This document shows positions 16,338-23,945 of a stretch of 59,728 nucleotides of DNA, one piece after another (position 1 is the stretch's first letter; every line of letters starts with the position of its first letter). Origin of the DNA: Bacillota bacterium (lineage in GTDB: Bacteria > Bacillota > Clostridia > Tissierellales > Sedimentibacteraceae); the NCBI GenBank assembly GCA_023453025.1, contig JAEXUD010000041.1:1-59728 (forward strand), written 5' to 3'. The notes under the pieces are model-generated. The model ran no database searches and was not told the origin of the DNA. It saw only the letters and a program-made list of their open reading frames with translations. Position numbers and translations under genes: made by a program.

Positions 16338-16754
16338 TTATAACTTTTTTCCTAAAGTAAACTTAAGAGTATTTTTTTTCATTTCTTTTTGATCGTATGC
16401 CTTTAAAATGAAAAATGAAACAACTAACGATGCAATAGAAGATATGGCTGATATCATGTCCTTATTAGGATTATTAAAAAGAAGCAACTGCACTACAGCT
16501 ATTGTAGCCAGCATTATTATAAATGGTATGCCATAAAGCATAGCAATTTGTTTAAAAACAACTTCATTTTCTGTTGTGATTTCTACATAATCACCAACCT
16601 CATAATCTCCATTTAAATCTGTTTCAAATATTATACTTGGCTGCCTGCATGATGACCCGCAGCTTTTGCAGTTATCACCACAAGCAGATACCCTTTTTAC
16701 TGAAATTGTCGCTTTATTACCTTCTATTTTCTCTATTTTGCCTACTTGATCCAT
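16338..16754 (-). CDS. SoxR-reducing system protein RseC-like
   Basis: 138 aa. An N-terminal cytosolic domain has cysteines C25, C29, C32 and C36, followed by two transmembrane helices (about 68-90 and 98-118). This matches the RseC/MucC family, linked to Rnf-type electron transport and redox sensing. No rnf genes are visible here. It follows aspS by 33 bp. Confidence 0.85.
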   Translation of the reverse strand: MDQVGKIEKIEGNKATISVKRVSACGDNCKSCGSSCRQPSIIFETDLNGDYEVGDYVEITTENEVVFKQIAMLYGIPFIIMLATIAVVQLLLFNNPNKDMISAISSIASLVVSFFILKAYDQKEMKKNTLKFTLGKKL

Positions 16755-16787
16755 TATCTTCTTCCTTTCTGATACAAAATAAGCCGG

Positions 16788-18563
16788 TTAACTTTCTGTT
16801 ACTTCAATACATAACTCATTTAATTGTTTTTCTTGTACATGAGTCGGCGCTTCTGTCATAAGACATGTTGCACTTTGAGTTTTAGGGAATGCTATAACGT
16901 CCCTGATATTATCACTATTAGTCATAAGCATCATAAAGCGGTCTAATCCGTACGCAATTCCTCCATGAGGCGGTACACCGTATTTAAACGCTTCAAGCAA
17001 AAACCCAAACTTATCATTTGCTTCTTCATCAGTAAAGCCCAATGCTCTGAACATTCTGTTTTGAAGATTTCTATTGGTGATACGGATGCTGCCTCCTCCG
17101 ATTTCATCACCATTAATAACTATATCATATGCTTTTGCACGGCATTTCCCGGGGTCGGACTCTAATTTTTCAATATCCTCATCTACCGGAGCAGTAAATG
17201 GATGGTGCTTTGCAACATATCTGTTTTCTTCTTCGTCAAATTCAAACAATGGGAATTCAGTAATCCATACTAATTCAAATTTGTTGTTATCAATAAGATT
17301 TTTTTCGTGTGCAATTTCTATTCTTAAAGCTCCCAGCGCTGTATTTACCACTGAATCTTTGTCAGCAACTATAAATACAATATCTTTTTCTTTTAAATCA
17401 AGAGCTGATATTAATTGATTTTTTTCATCGTCGCTCAGGAATTTAGCTATAGGAGAATCAATTTCACTATTTTCATATTTGAGCCAGGCCAAACCTTTAG
17501 CTCCATATGTTTTAACAAACTTCTCCAGCTTTGAAATGCCTTTTTTAGAAAAATCATCAGATGAACCGTCTATTTTTACACACTTAATTAAACCCTTTGC
17601 ATCATAGGTTGATTTAAATGCATTAAACTCTGAGTTCTTAAATATTTCAGTTATATTTGTAAGTTCATATCCAAATCGTAAATCCGGTTTATCACAGCCA
17701 TATTTATCCATTGCCTCCTGATATGACATACGTCTAATCGGCAGTTCGATATCTATATTTTTTATCTCTTTGAATATTCTTTGAATTAACTTTTCATTTG
17801 TTGATATTACATCTTCCACATCCACAAATGACATTTCTATGTCAACCTGTGTAAATTCAGGCTGTCTGTTTGCTCTAAGGTCTTCGTCTCTGAAGCAGCG
17901 AACAATCTGAAAATACCTGTTCATGCCTGAAACCATCAAAAGCTGCTTAAACAGCTGAGGAGACTGAGGCAGTGCATAGAACTTTCCCGGATTTACTCTG
18001 CTTGGTACCAGGTAATCTCTGGCACCTTCCGGTGTTGGTTTGCCTAAAAATGGAGTTTCTATTTCATTGAAATTATTTTCATATAAGAAATCTCTTATTA
18101 CCTTTGATGTCTTGCTTCGAAGCAACAGGTTTTTCTGCATTTGCGGCTTTCTCAAATCAAGGAACCTGTATTTTAATCTCATTTGCTCAGAAACATCATC
18201 GTTATCTTTTATATATATAGGAGGTGTTTCAGCTGTATCTAATATTTTAAGCTCTTCGATATATACTTCTATTTCTCCGGTAACCATTTCTAAATTTTTA
18301 GACTGTCTTTCATGAATATGACCTCTGACTGCAATAACAAATTCGCTTCTCAAGCCTTCTGCTTTTTCAAATGCTCCTTTATTAACTTCAGTGTCAAACA
18401 CTATCTGAATCATGCCTGTAATATCTCTTAAATCAGCAAATATAAGTCCTCCCAGGCTCCTTCTTTTTTGTACCCAGCCCATGAGTACAACCTCTTTGCC
18501 AATATCATTCTTGCTTAATTCCCCGCACATATTGGTTCTTCTTAAGCTTCCCATCGTCTCCAT
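16788..18563 (-). CDS. aspS: Aspartyl-tRNA synthetase
   Basis: 592 aa from the ATG at 18563, which has GGAGGA five bases upstream; the longer frame begins in the leader terminator. Class II synthetase: N-terminal OB fold (GWVQKRRSLGGLIFADLRD), motif 2 FRDEDLRANRQPEFTQVD, the bacterial GAD insertion (about 290-420) and motif 3 GIAYGLDRFMM. It charges tRNA-Asp. Preceded by a T-box leader with a GAC specifier. Downstream genes rseC-like, rarA and a hypothetical appear co-transcribed. Confidence 0.97.
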   Translation of the reverse strand: METMGSLRRTNMCGELSKNDIGKEVVLMGWVQKRRSLGGLIFADLRDITGMIQIVFDTEVNKGAFEKAEGLRSEFVIAVRGHIHERQSKNLEMVTGEIEVYIEELKILDTAETPPIYIKDNDDVSEQMRLKYRFLDLRKPQMQKNLLLRSKTSKVIRDFLYENNFNEIETPFLGKPTPEGARDYLVPSRVNPGKFYALPQSPQLFKQLLMVSGMNRYFQIVRCFRDEDLRANRQPEFTQVDIEMSFVDVEDVISTNEKLIQRIFKEIKNIDIELPIRRMSYQEAMDKYGCDKPDLRFGYELTNITEIFKNSEFNAFKSTYDAKGLIKCVKIDGSSDDFSKKGISKLEKFVKTYGAKGLAWLKYENSEIDSPIAKFLSDDEKNQLISALDLKEKDIVFIVADKDSVVNTALGALRIEIAHEKNLIDNNKFELVWITEFPLFEFDEEENRYVAKHHPFTAPVDEDIEKLESDPGKCRAKAYDIVINGDEIGGGSIRITNRNLQNRMFRALGFTDEEANDKFGFLLEAFKYGVPPHGGIAYGLDRFMMLMTNSDNIRDVIAFPKTQSATCLMTEAPTHVQEKQLNELCIEVTES

Positions 18564-18577
18564 AATATCCTCCATAT

Positions 18578-18780
18578 AAATAAAATAACTCATCCCCCAT
18601 TAGGGACGAGTATAACCCGCGTTGCCACCCTACTTGGACTACTGGTAGTCCCTCTCAATTGTTATTGCTTTATAGAGGTGTCTTTCATCACAAGTTAATA
18701 ACAGTTTTCCATCATCCCTGTCTCTCTATGATTAATGCAATTATGATTACTCATCCCCACGCAATTTATATAAATTTAAA
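18578..18780 (-). promoter_or_regulatory. T-box leader for aspS (Asp specifier)
   Basis: On the minus strand the T-box core AGGGTGGCAACGCGGG is at 18616-18631, followed by a terminator hairpin (ACTCGTCCC / GGGGATGAGT, 18588-18611) with a T-rich tail. Stem I holds AGAGAGACAGGGATGATGG (AG-box region) and AAAGACACC, where GAC at 18680-18682 fits an Asp codon in the specifier loop. Uncharged tRNA-Asp should stabilise the antiterminator and raise aspS expression. Confidence 0.93.
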
Positions 18781-18806
18781 TTAACATAATATTTTTTAGT
18801 TGTCAA
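18778..18806 (-). promoter_or_regulatory. Promoter of the aspS T-box transcript
   Basis: TTGACA at 18801-18806, 17-bp spacer, TAATTT at 18778-18783. The -35 is perfect and the -10 weak. The predicted start near 18771 fits the 5' end of stem I. Confidence 0.6.
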
Positions 18807-18868
18807 TAGCTTTTTGCTATCAAAAGTGGTACAATATCTCAATAACTGTTACTGTTCACGGCGGCGGG

Positions 18869-18919
18869 CTGTCATCCTGAGCGACAGGATGCGCCCTTAA
18901 AATGTTAATAAGATGACAG
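18869..18919. repeat. Degenerate dispersed palindromic repeat
   Basis: CTGTCATC at one end and GATGACAG at the other close a GC-rich unit containing TGTCATCCTGAGCGACAGGA. The start resembles the TGTCATCCTGAGCG family of intergenic repeats known in many bacteria. Its GC content stands out from the AT-rich surroundings. Only one copy is visible in this window. Confidence 0.5.
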
Positions 18920-18926
18920 AAAAAAA

Positions 18927-18948
18927 GAATTGAGATTAAACTCAATTC
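18927..18948 (-). terminator. Terminator of pdaA
   Basis: GAATTGAG-6-CTCAATTC followed by seven T in the minus direction, 28 bp after the pdaA stop. Confidence 0.88.
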
Positions 18949-18975
18949 CAAACTGCATTGTTCATTGCTAATTTT

Positions 18976-19797
18976 TTATTGCTCACTATTATTTACCCCT
19001 GTCAGGTCATCCAGTGTTTTAAATGTGTAGCCATCCGACTCATATTTGGTTAACAATTCATCCAAAATTTCCGAATTAGTTTTTGATGTGCTGTGCAGTA
19101 ACAAAACAGCTCCCGGATGAATTCTGGGCACCAGTTTTTCAAAAGCCTGTTCTTTTGTCGGTTGTTTATCATTGTACCAATCTACATATGCAAGGCTCCA
19201 GAATATTGTCTTATATCCTATATCATTCGCCATTATTAAATTGTCTTCATTAAATTTACCCTGAGGAGGTCTGTAATACCTTTTCATTTCAACACCTGTT
19301 ATTTGTTTGAAAAGCTCTTCTAATGATATCAATTCCCTTTTAAACGATTCCACATCTGATATTTTGGACATATCAGGATGATTATATGTATGATTTCCAA
19401 CTATATGGCCTTCATCAACCATTCGTTTAACAAGCTCCGGCTCCTCCTCCATGTAATGCCCCACTAAGAAAAACGCTGCTTTAACATCGTGTTTTTTAAG
19501 CGTATCCAGTATGCCGGAAGTATATCCGTTTTCAAAGCCTGCATCAAATGTTAAATAAATTACCTTATCATCATCATTGCCTACATAAAATGCATTGTAT
19601 TCCTTTAATGCTCTTGGAGTTGCGTTAGCAACAGGTGCTTTACCGTTTTCTCTAAAGCTTAAACCCCAGTTTGAAATTTCAGTTGAAACAGTAACTGAGA
19701 AATTAAACATTGCTTCATAAATAAACATGCTGGCAAATAAAAGAACCACACATCCTAATAAAATTCCAATGCTCTTTTTTCTTATATAAATTATCAT
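18976..19797 (-). CDS. pdaA: PdaA-type polysaccharide deacetylase (delta-lactam biosynthesis)
   Basis: 273 aa from the ATG at 19797 (SD GGGGGTG); a GTG nine bases earlier overlaps that site. An N-terminal signal anchor (about 8-28) is followed by the NodB domain with TFDAGFENG, the HTYNH metal motif, RPPQGKFNE and LLLHS. The NWGLSF motif before the domain is typical of PdaA, which makes muramic delta-lactam in the spore cortex. It acts outside the membrane. It has a terminator of its own and no obvious operon partner. Confidence 0.85.
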   Translation of the reverse strand: MIIYIRKKSIGILLGCVVLLFASMFIYEAMFNFSVTVSTEISNWGLSFRENGKAPVANATPRALKEYNAFYVGNDDDKVIYLTFDAGFENGYTSGILDTLKKHDVKAAFFLVGHYMEEEPELVKRMVDEGHIVGNHTYNHPDMSKISDVESFKRELISLEELFKQITGVEMKRYYRPPQGKFNEDNLIMANDIGYKTIFWSLAYVDWYNDKQPTKEQAFEKLVPRIHPGAVLLLHSTSKTNSEILDELLTKYESDGYTFKTLDDLTGVNNSEQ

Positions 19798-19899
19798 AAC
19801 CTTCACCCCCTATTATATATATCTCTAACCTTGTACATTATGTCATAAAATTATAATAATAGTTGTTATTATTTACCATTAAATCATAAAACAGTACCT

Positions 19900-19928
19900 T
19901 TGACAGTTTGTTTTATATCGTTTATAAT
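19900..19928 (+). promoter_or_regulatory. Consensus sigma-A promoter for the DUF1622 gene
   Basis: TTGACA, exactly 17 bp, TATAAT: a perfect match at both boxes. It implies strong constitutive transcription of the small membrane protein 36 bp downstream. Confidence 0.93.
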
Positions 19929-19964
19929 ACTAGTAAATGTTTTCATTATATACTTGGAGGAATT

Positions 19965-20369
19965 ATGTTAGAACATTTAATAGAATTTATAGTACCTAAT
20001 ATTGCACACATCTTGGAATTAATTGGAGTGTTTATTGTTGCATATTCAGCACTCAAAGCTTTTTTTAAATATGCATTAAGATTTTTTATATTTTCAGATG
20101 AAACTATAAAAATTGAATTTTCTCAAGCCTTAGCTATGGCATTAGAATTTAAGCTTGGTGCTGAAATACTTAAAACACTGATTATCAGAACAAAGGATGA
20201 ATTATTGATACTGGCCTCCATCGTTATTTTAAGAGCAGCTTTAACATTAATAATTCATTGGGAAATTGAAAGCGATTCAAAACGTGCACATCACTTTAAA
20301 GAATTGAAAGAAAAAATGTTTCGTAAAAGAGAGGACGAAGATTCTTCAACACATGATTTGGATATGTAA
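19965..20369 (+). CDS. DUF1622 membrane protein
   Basis: 134 aa from the ATG at 19965, which has GGAGGA three bases upstream; upstream in-frame codons cover the promoter. Two or three transmembrane helices (about 10-32, 36-50, 82-105) with the characteristic EFKLGAEILKTLI and ILRAALTLIIHWEIE. The charged C-terminus is cytosolic. The function of DUF1622 is unknown. It is one of few plus-strand genes here and is monocistronic. Confidence 0.85.
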   Translation: MLEHLIEFIVPNIAHILELIGVFIVAYSALKAFFKYALRFFIFSDETIKIEFSQALAMALEFKLGAEILKTLIIRTKDELLILASIVILRAALTLIIHWEIESDSKRAHHFKELKEKMFRKREDEDSSTHDLDM

Positions 20370-20391
20370 AAAGGACGTTAAACGTCCTTTT
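20369..20391. terminator. Bidirectional terminator between convergent genes
   Basis: AAAGGACGT-3-ACGTCCTTTT, with T on one side and A on the other, so it serves both the DUF1622 gene and the opposing redoxin gene, whose stop overlaps its edge. Confidence 0.88.
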
Positions 20392-20650
20392 ATATTGTGG
20401 CTTTTTTTAATACTTCTTCGATTTTATCCATAGTTGGTATGCCTTCATGAATTTTTACTCCATCAACAAAAAAGGTCGGTACCAGATAATAATCATGAGC
20501 CTCTGCAATATGTACATTTTTTGATTCTTCAATCAATTCAATTTCAACATCTGAATATTTTGGATTTTTCGCCTGCAGCTCTTCCAGCATTTTAAATGCA
20601 CGTCTGCAATGAGGACAGCTTTCTAAATAGAACATTTTTGTTTTTTTCAT
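20390..20650 (-). CDS. Glutaredoxin/thioredoxin-like protein with CPHC motif
   Basis: 86 aa. Redox motif C12-P-H-C15 after a short strand, and a cis-proline VPTFFVDGVKIHEG near residue 57. There is no signal peptide, so it is cytosolic. A CPHC motif is DsbA-like in redox tendency but sits in a glutaredoxin-sized fold. It lies 15 bp after hemZ in the same direction. Partner unknown. Confidence 0.85.
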   Translation of the reverse strand: MKKTKMFYLESCPHCRRAFKMLEELQAKNPKYSDVEIELIEESKNVHIAEAHDYYLVPTFFVDGVKIHEGIPTMDKIEEVLKKATI

Positions 20651-20665
20651 AGAATTTCCTTTCTA

Positions 20666-22147
20666 TTATAATTTTATTAATTCTTCTTTCTTTTTTATTA
20701 TATCTTCCATGCGTCTTGTATATTCCTCAAGGCTTTTAAAATTAATAAGCGGCACGTGTCTGCCATCTTCTGATTTTATTTTGCTGGAGGCACCTAATCC
20801 GCATGCAAGTATAGTTTCTAACTCCTCAATAATCACTATATTGTATTTACTTTCTTTTCCTGCAAGAGTGAAGCCGATATTCTCAGAATTTCCCTTGATA
20901 TTTTTCTGCCTGTACATGTAGTAGGGCGTATATCCCGCAGTCCGGCATTCATAATTTATAATTTCATGCATTTTTTTTATTAAATCATAGTCCTTGGACA
21001 TTTCTCCGGTTTCTCTTGAAAGTTCAGATTTTTTCTTATAAGCAAGAGCATGTACGGTAATGTTTTCAGGTTTTAATTTAATAATTTCCTTTATAGTATT
21101 CTTGACATCATCTTCATTTTCACCCGGCAAACCAAGTATTACATCCATGTTTATACAACTGAAGCCGATTTCTCTCGCCAAAGTATATTTTTCTTTAATA
21201 TCCTCTGCCGTATGGTTTCTGCCTATATTTTTAAGTGTTCGTTCATTCATTGTCTGAGGGTTTATGCTTATGCGATTCACCTTGTTCTTTTTTAAGCAAA
21301 GCAATTTTTCCTTTGTAAGTGTATCAGGTCTTCCGGCTTCAAAAGTAACTTCATTTATATCCCGTAAATTATAATATTCATTAATAGCATTAAAAATTAT
21401 ATTTATCTGGTTTTCATTTAATACCGACGGGGTTCCGCCGCCTATGTAGATAGTATCAGGCTTCAATCCTTTTTTAATTGCCATTTTAATGGTTTCTTTT
21501 ATCTCGTAAACAAGTGATTCGATATATCTGTTTATTTTATTTTCCTTTAAGTCTACATATGAAGTAAAGGAGCAATAGCTGCATTTTGACGGACAGAAGG
21601 GTATGCCGATATATAGATTGTAATTTTTTTTATTAATCTCATCATTTATGTATTTATCTTCAATACTCAATATATTCCACAAAAGTTCTATTTTTTCTTC
21701 CGAAATTTCATATGTGTGTTTTAAAATTCTCGTAATTTCATCATCTGTTTTGCCGTTTTTCCTTGCTTCAATCATTATTTTGACTACTCTGACTCCTGTT
21801 AGTATCCCATAATCCGGAGTTACATTGTAATATTTTTTTAAAACGGTATAAATTGATTTAGTCACCAATGTTTTCTTTATCTTTTTTTCATTTTCTCTTT
21901 CCAGGAAAATTTCATTGCTGTTATATTCTGCTGAATTCAATAATTCACAATTTAAATATAAATAGCTTTTCCCATAGATAATGCCATTGATTTCTTCTAA
22001 TATTGATATCAATGCCAAATTTTCATTATTTGTAAAATCATCAATATTATGAATTTTACAGCCTATGTTTAAGTCAAAAATTCTAAGAGTATTTCTTGAT
22101 TCATATTCAAAATTATGCCCGGAAAAATAAAAATTAAATTCTTTCAT
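20666..22147 (-). CDS. hemZ: HemZ-type radical SAM protein (coproporphyrinogen dehydrogenase-like)
   Basis: 493 aa. An N-terminal extension (about 170 residues) typical of HemZ is followed by the radical SAM core with C185-x3-C189-x2-C192 (FCPSKCSYCSF) and YIGGGTPSVL. The family is annotated as oxygen-independent coproporphyrinogen oxidase, but many HemN-like proteins are not proven to act in haem synthesis, and no other haem gene is visible. It overlaps the upstream GNAT gene by four bases. Confidence 0.85.
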   Translation of the reverse strand: MKEFNFYFSGHNFEYESRNTLRIFDLNIGCKIHNIDDFTNNENLALISILEEINGIIYGKSYLYLNCELLNSAEYNSNEIFLERENEKKIKKTLVTKSIYTVLKKYYNVTPDYGILTGVRVVKIMIEARKNGKTDDEITRILKHTYEISEEKIELLWNILSIEDKYINDEINKKNYNLYIGIPFCPSKCSYCSFTSYVDLKENKINRYIESLVYEIKETIKMAIKKGLKPDTIYIGGGTPSVLNENQINIIFNAINEYYNLRDINEVTFEAGRPDTLTKEKLLCLKKNKVNRISINPQTMNERTLKNIGRNHTAEDIKEKYTLAREIGFSCINMDVILGLPGENEDDVKNTIKEIIKLKPENITVHALAYKKKSELSRETGEMSKDYDLIKKMHEIINYECRTAGYTPYYMYRQKNIKGNSENIGFTLAGKESKYNIVIIEELETILACGLGASSKIKSEDGRHVPLINFKSLEEYTRRMEDIIKKKEELIKL

Positions 22148-22653
22148 AGTATTATTTTCGTCTTATGATATTCATTTTTAAGCATTGAGTAAATAATTTG
22201 GTCCAGAAAACCTCTTTCTGATTTATAATTCTCTCTCAATACGCCGTCTTTATGCATTCCTACATTTTCATAAAGCTTGATTCCAATTAAATTGTCAGGG
22301 TATACATCCAGCCAGAAACGGTTCACTCCTAGCTCTTCGAAAGCAAACTCTAATAATGCGTTCATAACTTCCTTGCCGTATCCCATGCCTTTTTTAACTA
22401 TCACAAATCTTCTAAGTTCAAATCTTTGAGATTTATTATCTAAATTTGCCAGAGCAAAGCCAGCATTTTCATGATTGTCCTTCTGTTTTATAATAAAAAG
22501 GAAAAAATCATCTTTCTTTATTTCTGCCTCGTGCTCTTCATAAGTTCCCTTCCATACAAAATTTCTGTTATCCTTATGATTTTCCATTTCCATTATTGCT
22601 TCTATGTCAGTTTTTTGTGCACTTTCTAAATAAAGTCTGTTTGTATGTATCAT
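22144..22653 (-). CDS. GNAT acetyltransferase (RimJ/RimL type)
   Basis: 169 aa from the ATG at 22653 (SD GAGGGGGG). The acetyl-CoA loop is KKGMGYGKEVMNALL; the C-terminal half has FWLDVYPDNLIGIKLYENVGM as in small-molecule/protein N-acetyltransferases. It overlaps hemZ by four bases (ATGA), so translation is coupled. The substrate is unknown. Confidence 0.88.
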   Translation of the reverse strand: MIHTNRLYLESAQKTDIEAIMEMENHKDNRNFVWKGTYEEHEAEIKKDDFFLFIIKQKDNHENAGFALANLDNKSQRFELRRFVIVKKGMGYGKEVMNALLEFAFEELGVNRFWLDVYPDNLIGIKLYENVGMHKDGVLRENYKSERGFLDQIIYSMLKNEYHKTKIIL

Positions 22654-22804
22654 CTTACCCCCCTCAAATTGATTGTTTTTCATTTATTACCAATTATATC
22701 ATACAATAAAACAATTTAAAAGATTTTGTATATAACTATCTTAATGTTAGGCTCATATAACTCGGCACAAAAAGCATGCTCCATCAAAATGTGGTTATAG
22801 CATA

Positions 22805-22829
22805 AAAAAGACGACTTTTATAGCCGTCC
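22805..22829 (-). terminator. Terminator after the metallo-hydrolase gene
   Basis: GACGGCT pairs with AGTCGTC, then TTTTTT in the minus direction, immediately after the stop at 22830. It separates the dtd/relA transcript from the GNAT-hemZ genes. Confidence 0.75.
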
Positions 22830-23450
22830 CTAATTTACAAATGGATTTCCCAGTTTTTCAGATTTTATTGTGGAAGGAGAATTGTGTCCGGGATAAATGA
22901 TGGTATCATCATCATATTTGAATATTTTTTCTTGAATGGATTTAATTATTTCATCAAAAGAGCCTCCGGGAAAATCAGTCCTGCCGATTGATTTATTAAA
23001 TAACGTGTCCCCTGTCATCATGATATTGCCGACTTTGATACATATACCACCTTTTGTATGACCCGGAGTATGAATTATTTCAAAAGTTAAATCACCAAGT
23101 TTAATTTCATCTTTGTCCTCTAATTCCACATCCGGAATAATTGACATTCCTTTTCCTGTTAAGACCTTTGAAAAATTTTTATTTCCATCTTTTAATGCTG
23201 AAGCGTCATCCTTATGTATATAAACTAAAGCACCGTATTTTTCAACAATATCCATTACAGCACCAATATGGTCGCCATGAGCATGAGTTAAAATAATTAT
23301 TTTTGGTGATAAACCCAATTCCCTGATTTTATTGTCTATTCTGTTAAAATCTGCTCCAGGATCAATTATTGCTGCTTCATTAGTGCTGCCTGAACCAACG
23401 ATGTAACAATTAGCATAATATGATCCAACAGCCATTGCTTCAAATATCAT
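22830..23450 (-). CDS. Metallo-beta-lactamase fold hydrolase (YqgX/glyoxalase-II-like)
   Basis: 206 aa. The zinc motif HAHGDH (about 56-61) is followed by HTPGHTKGG, TGDTLF and YPGHNSPST in the family order. It probably hydrolyses a thioester of the glyoxalase II type, though the C-terminal glutathione-binding domain is absent, as in the short bacterial group. It lies nine bases after dtd, in the recJ-apt-relA-dtd set common in Clostridia. Confidence 0.9.
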   Translation of the reverse strand: MIFEAMAVGSYYANCYIVGSGSTNEAAIIDPGADFNRIDNKIRELGLSPKIIILTHAHGDHIGAVMDIVEKYGALVYIHKDDASALKDGNKNFSKVLTGKGMSIIPDVELEDKDEIKLGDLTFEIIHTPGHTKGGICIKVGNIMMTGDTLFNKSIGRTDFPGGSFDEIIKSIQEKIFKYDDDTIIYPGHNSPSTIKSEKLGNPFVN

Positions 23451-23459
23451 ATTAACCTC

Positions 23460-23909
23460 CTAAAATAATTTTTTGCTGTCTAACAGTATCGTGACAGGAC
23501 CGTCATTCACAAGCTCGACCTGCATATCAGCACCAAACTCTCCCGCTTCAGTGATTACTCCTTTTTCTCTCATTTTATCAATAAAGCTTTCATACATAGG
23601 AATTGCCTTATCAGGAATTGCAGCTTGCGTAAAGCTTGGCCTTCTTCCCTTCCTTGCATCACCTAACAAAGTGAACTGTGAAATAACCAATAGACTCCCG
23701 TTTACATCTGTCAGGCTTTTGTTCATTTTCCCATTTTCATCTTCAAATATTCTCAAGTTTGGAACCTTGTCGCACATATAATCCAAATCCTTATCGTCAT
23801 CTGTATCTTCAACTCCCAATAATAATAAAATACCATTATTTATTTTACCTATTATTTTATTGTCTACCGAAACGCCGGCGCATCGGACGCGCTGCACTAC
23901 TCCTCTCAT
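23460..23909 (-). CDS. dtd: D-aminoacyl-tRNA deacylase
   Basis: 149 aa, exact family length. The catalytic SQFTLLGDARKG and the chiral-proofreading motif NDGPVTILLDS are present. It hydrolyses D-Tyr and other D-aminoacyl-tRNAs in the cytosol. It lies 36 bp after relA/spoT in the same operon. Confidence 0.96.
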   Translation of the reverse strand: MRGVVQRVRCAGVSVDNKIIGKINNGILLLLGVEDTDDDKDLDYMCDKVPNLRIFEDENGKMNKSLTDVNGSLLVISQFTLLGDARKGRRPSFTQAAIPDKAIPMYESFIDKMREKGVITEAGEFGADMQVELVNDGPVTILLDSKKLF

Positions 23910-23945
23910 TTCATCACCCTTATTTATTTCTTTTGTTTATTTATT

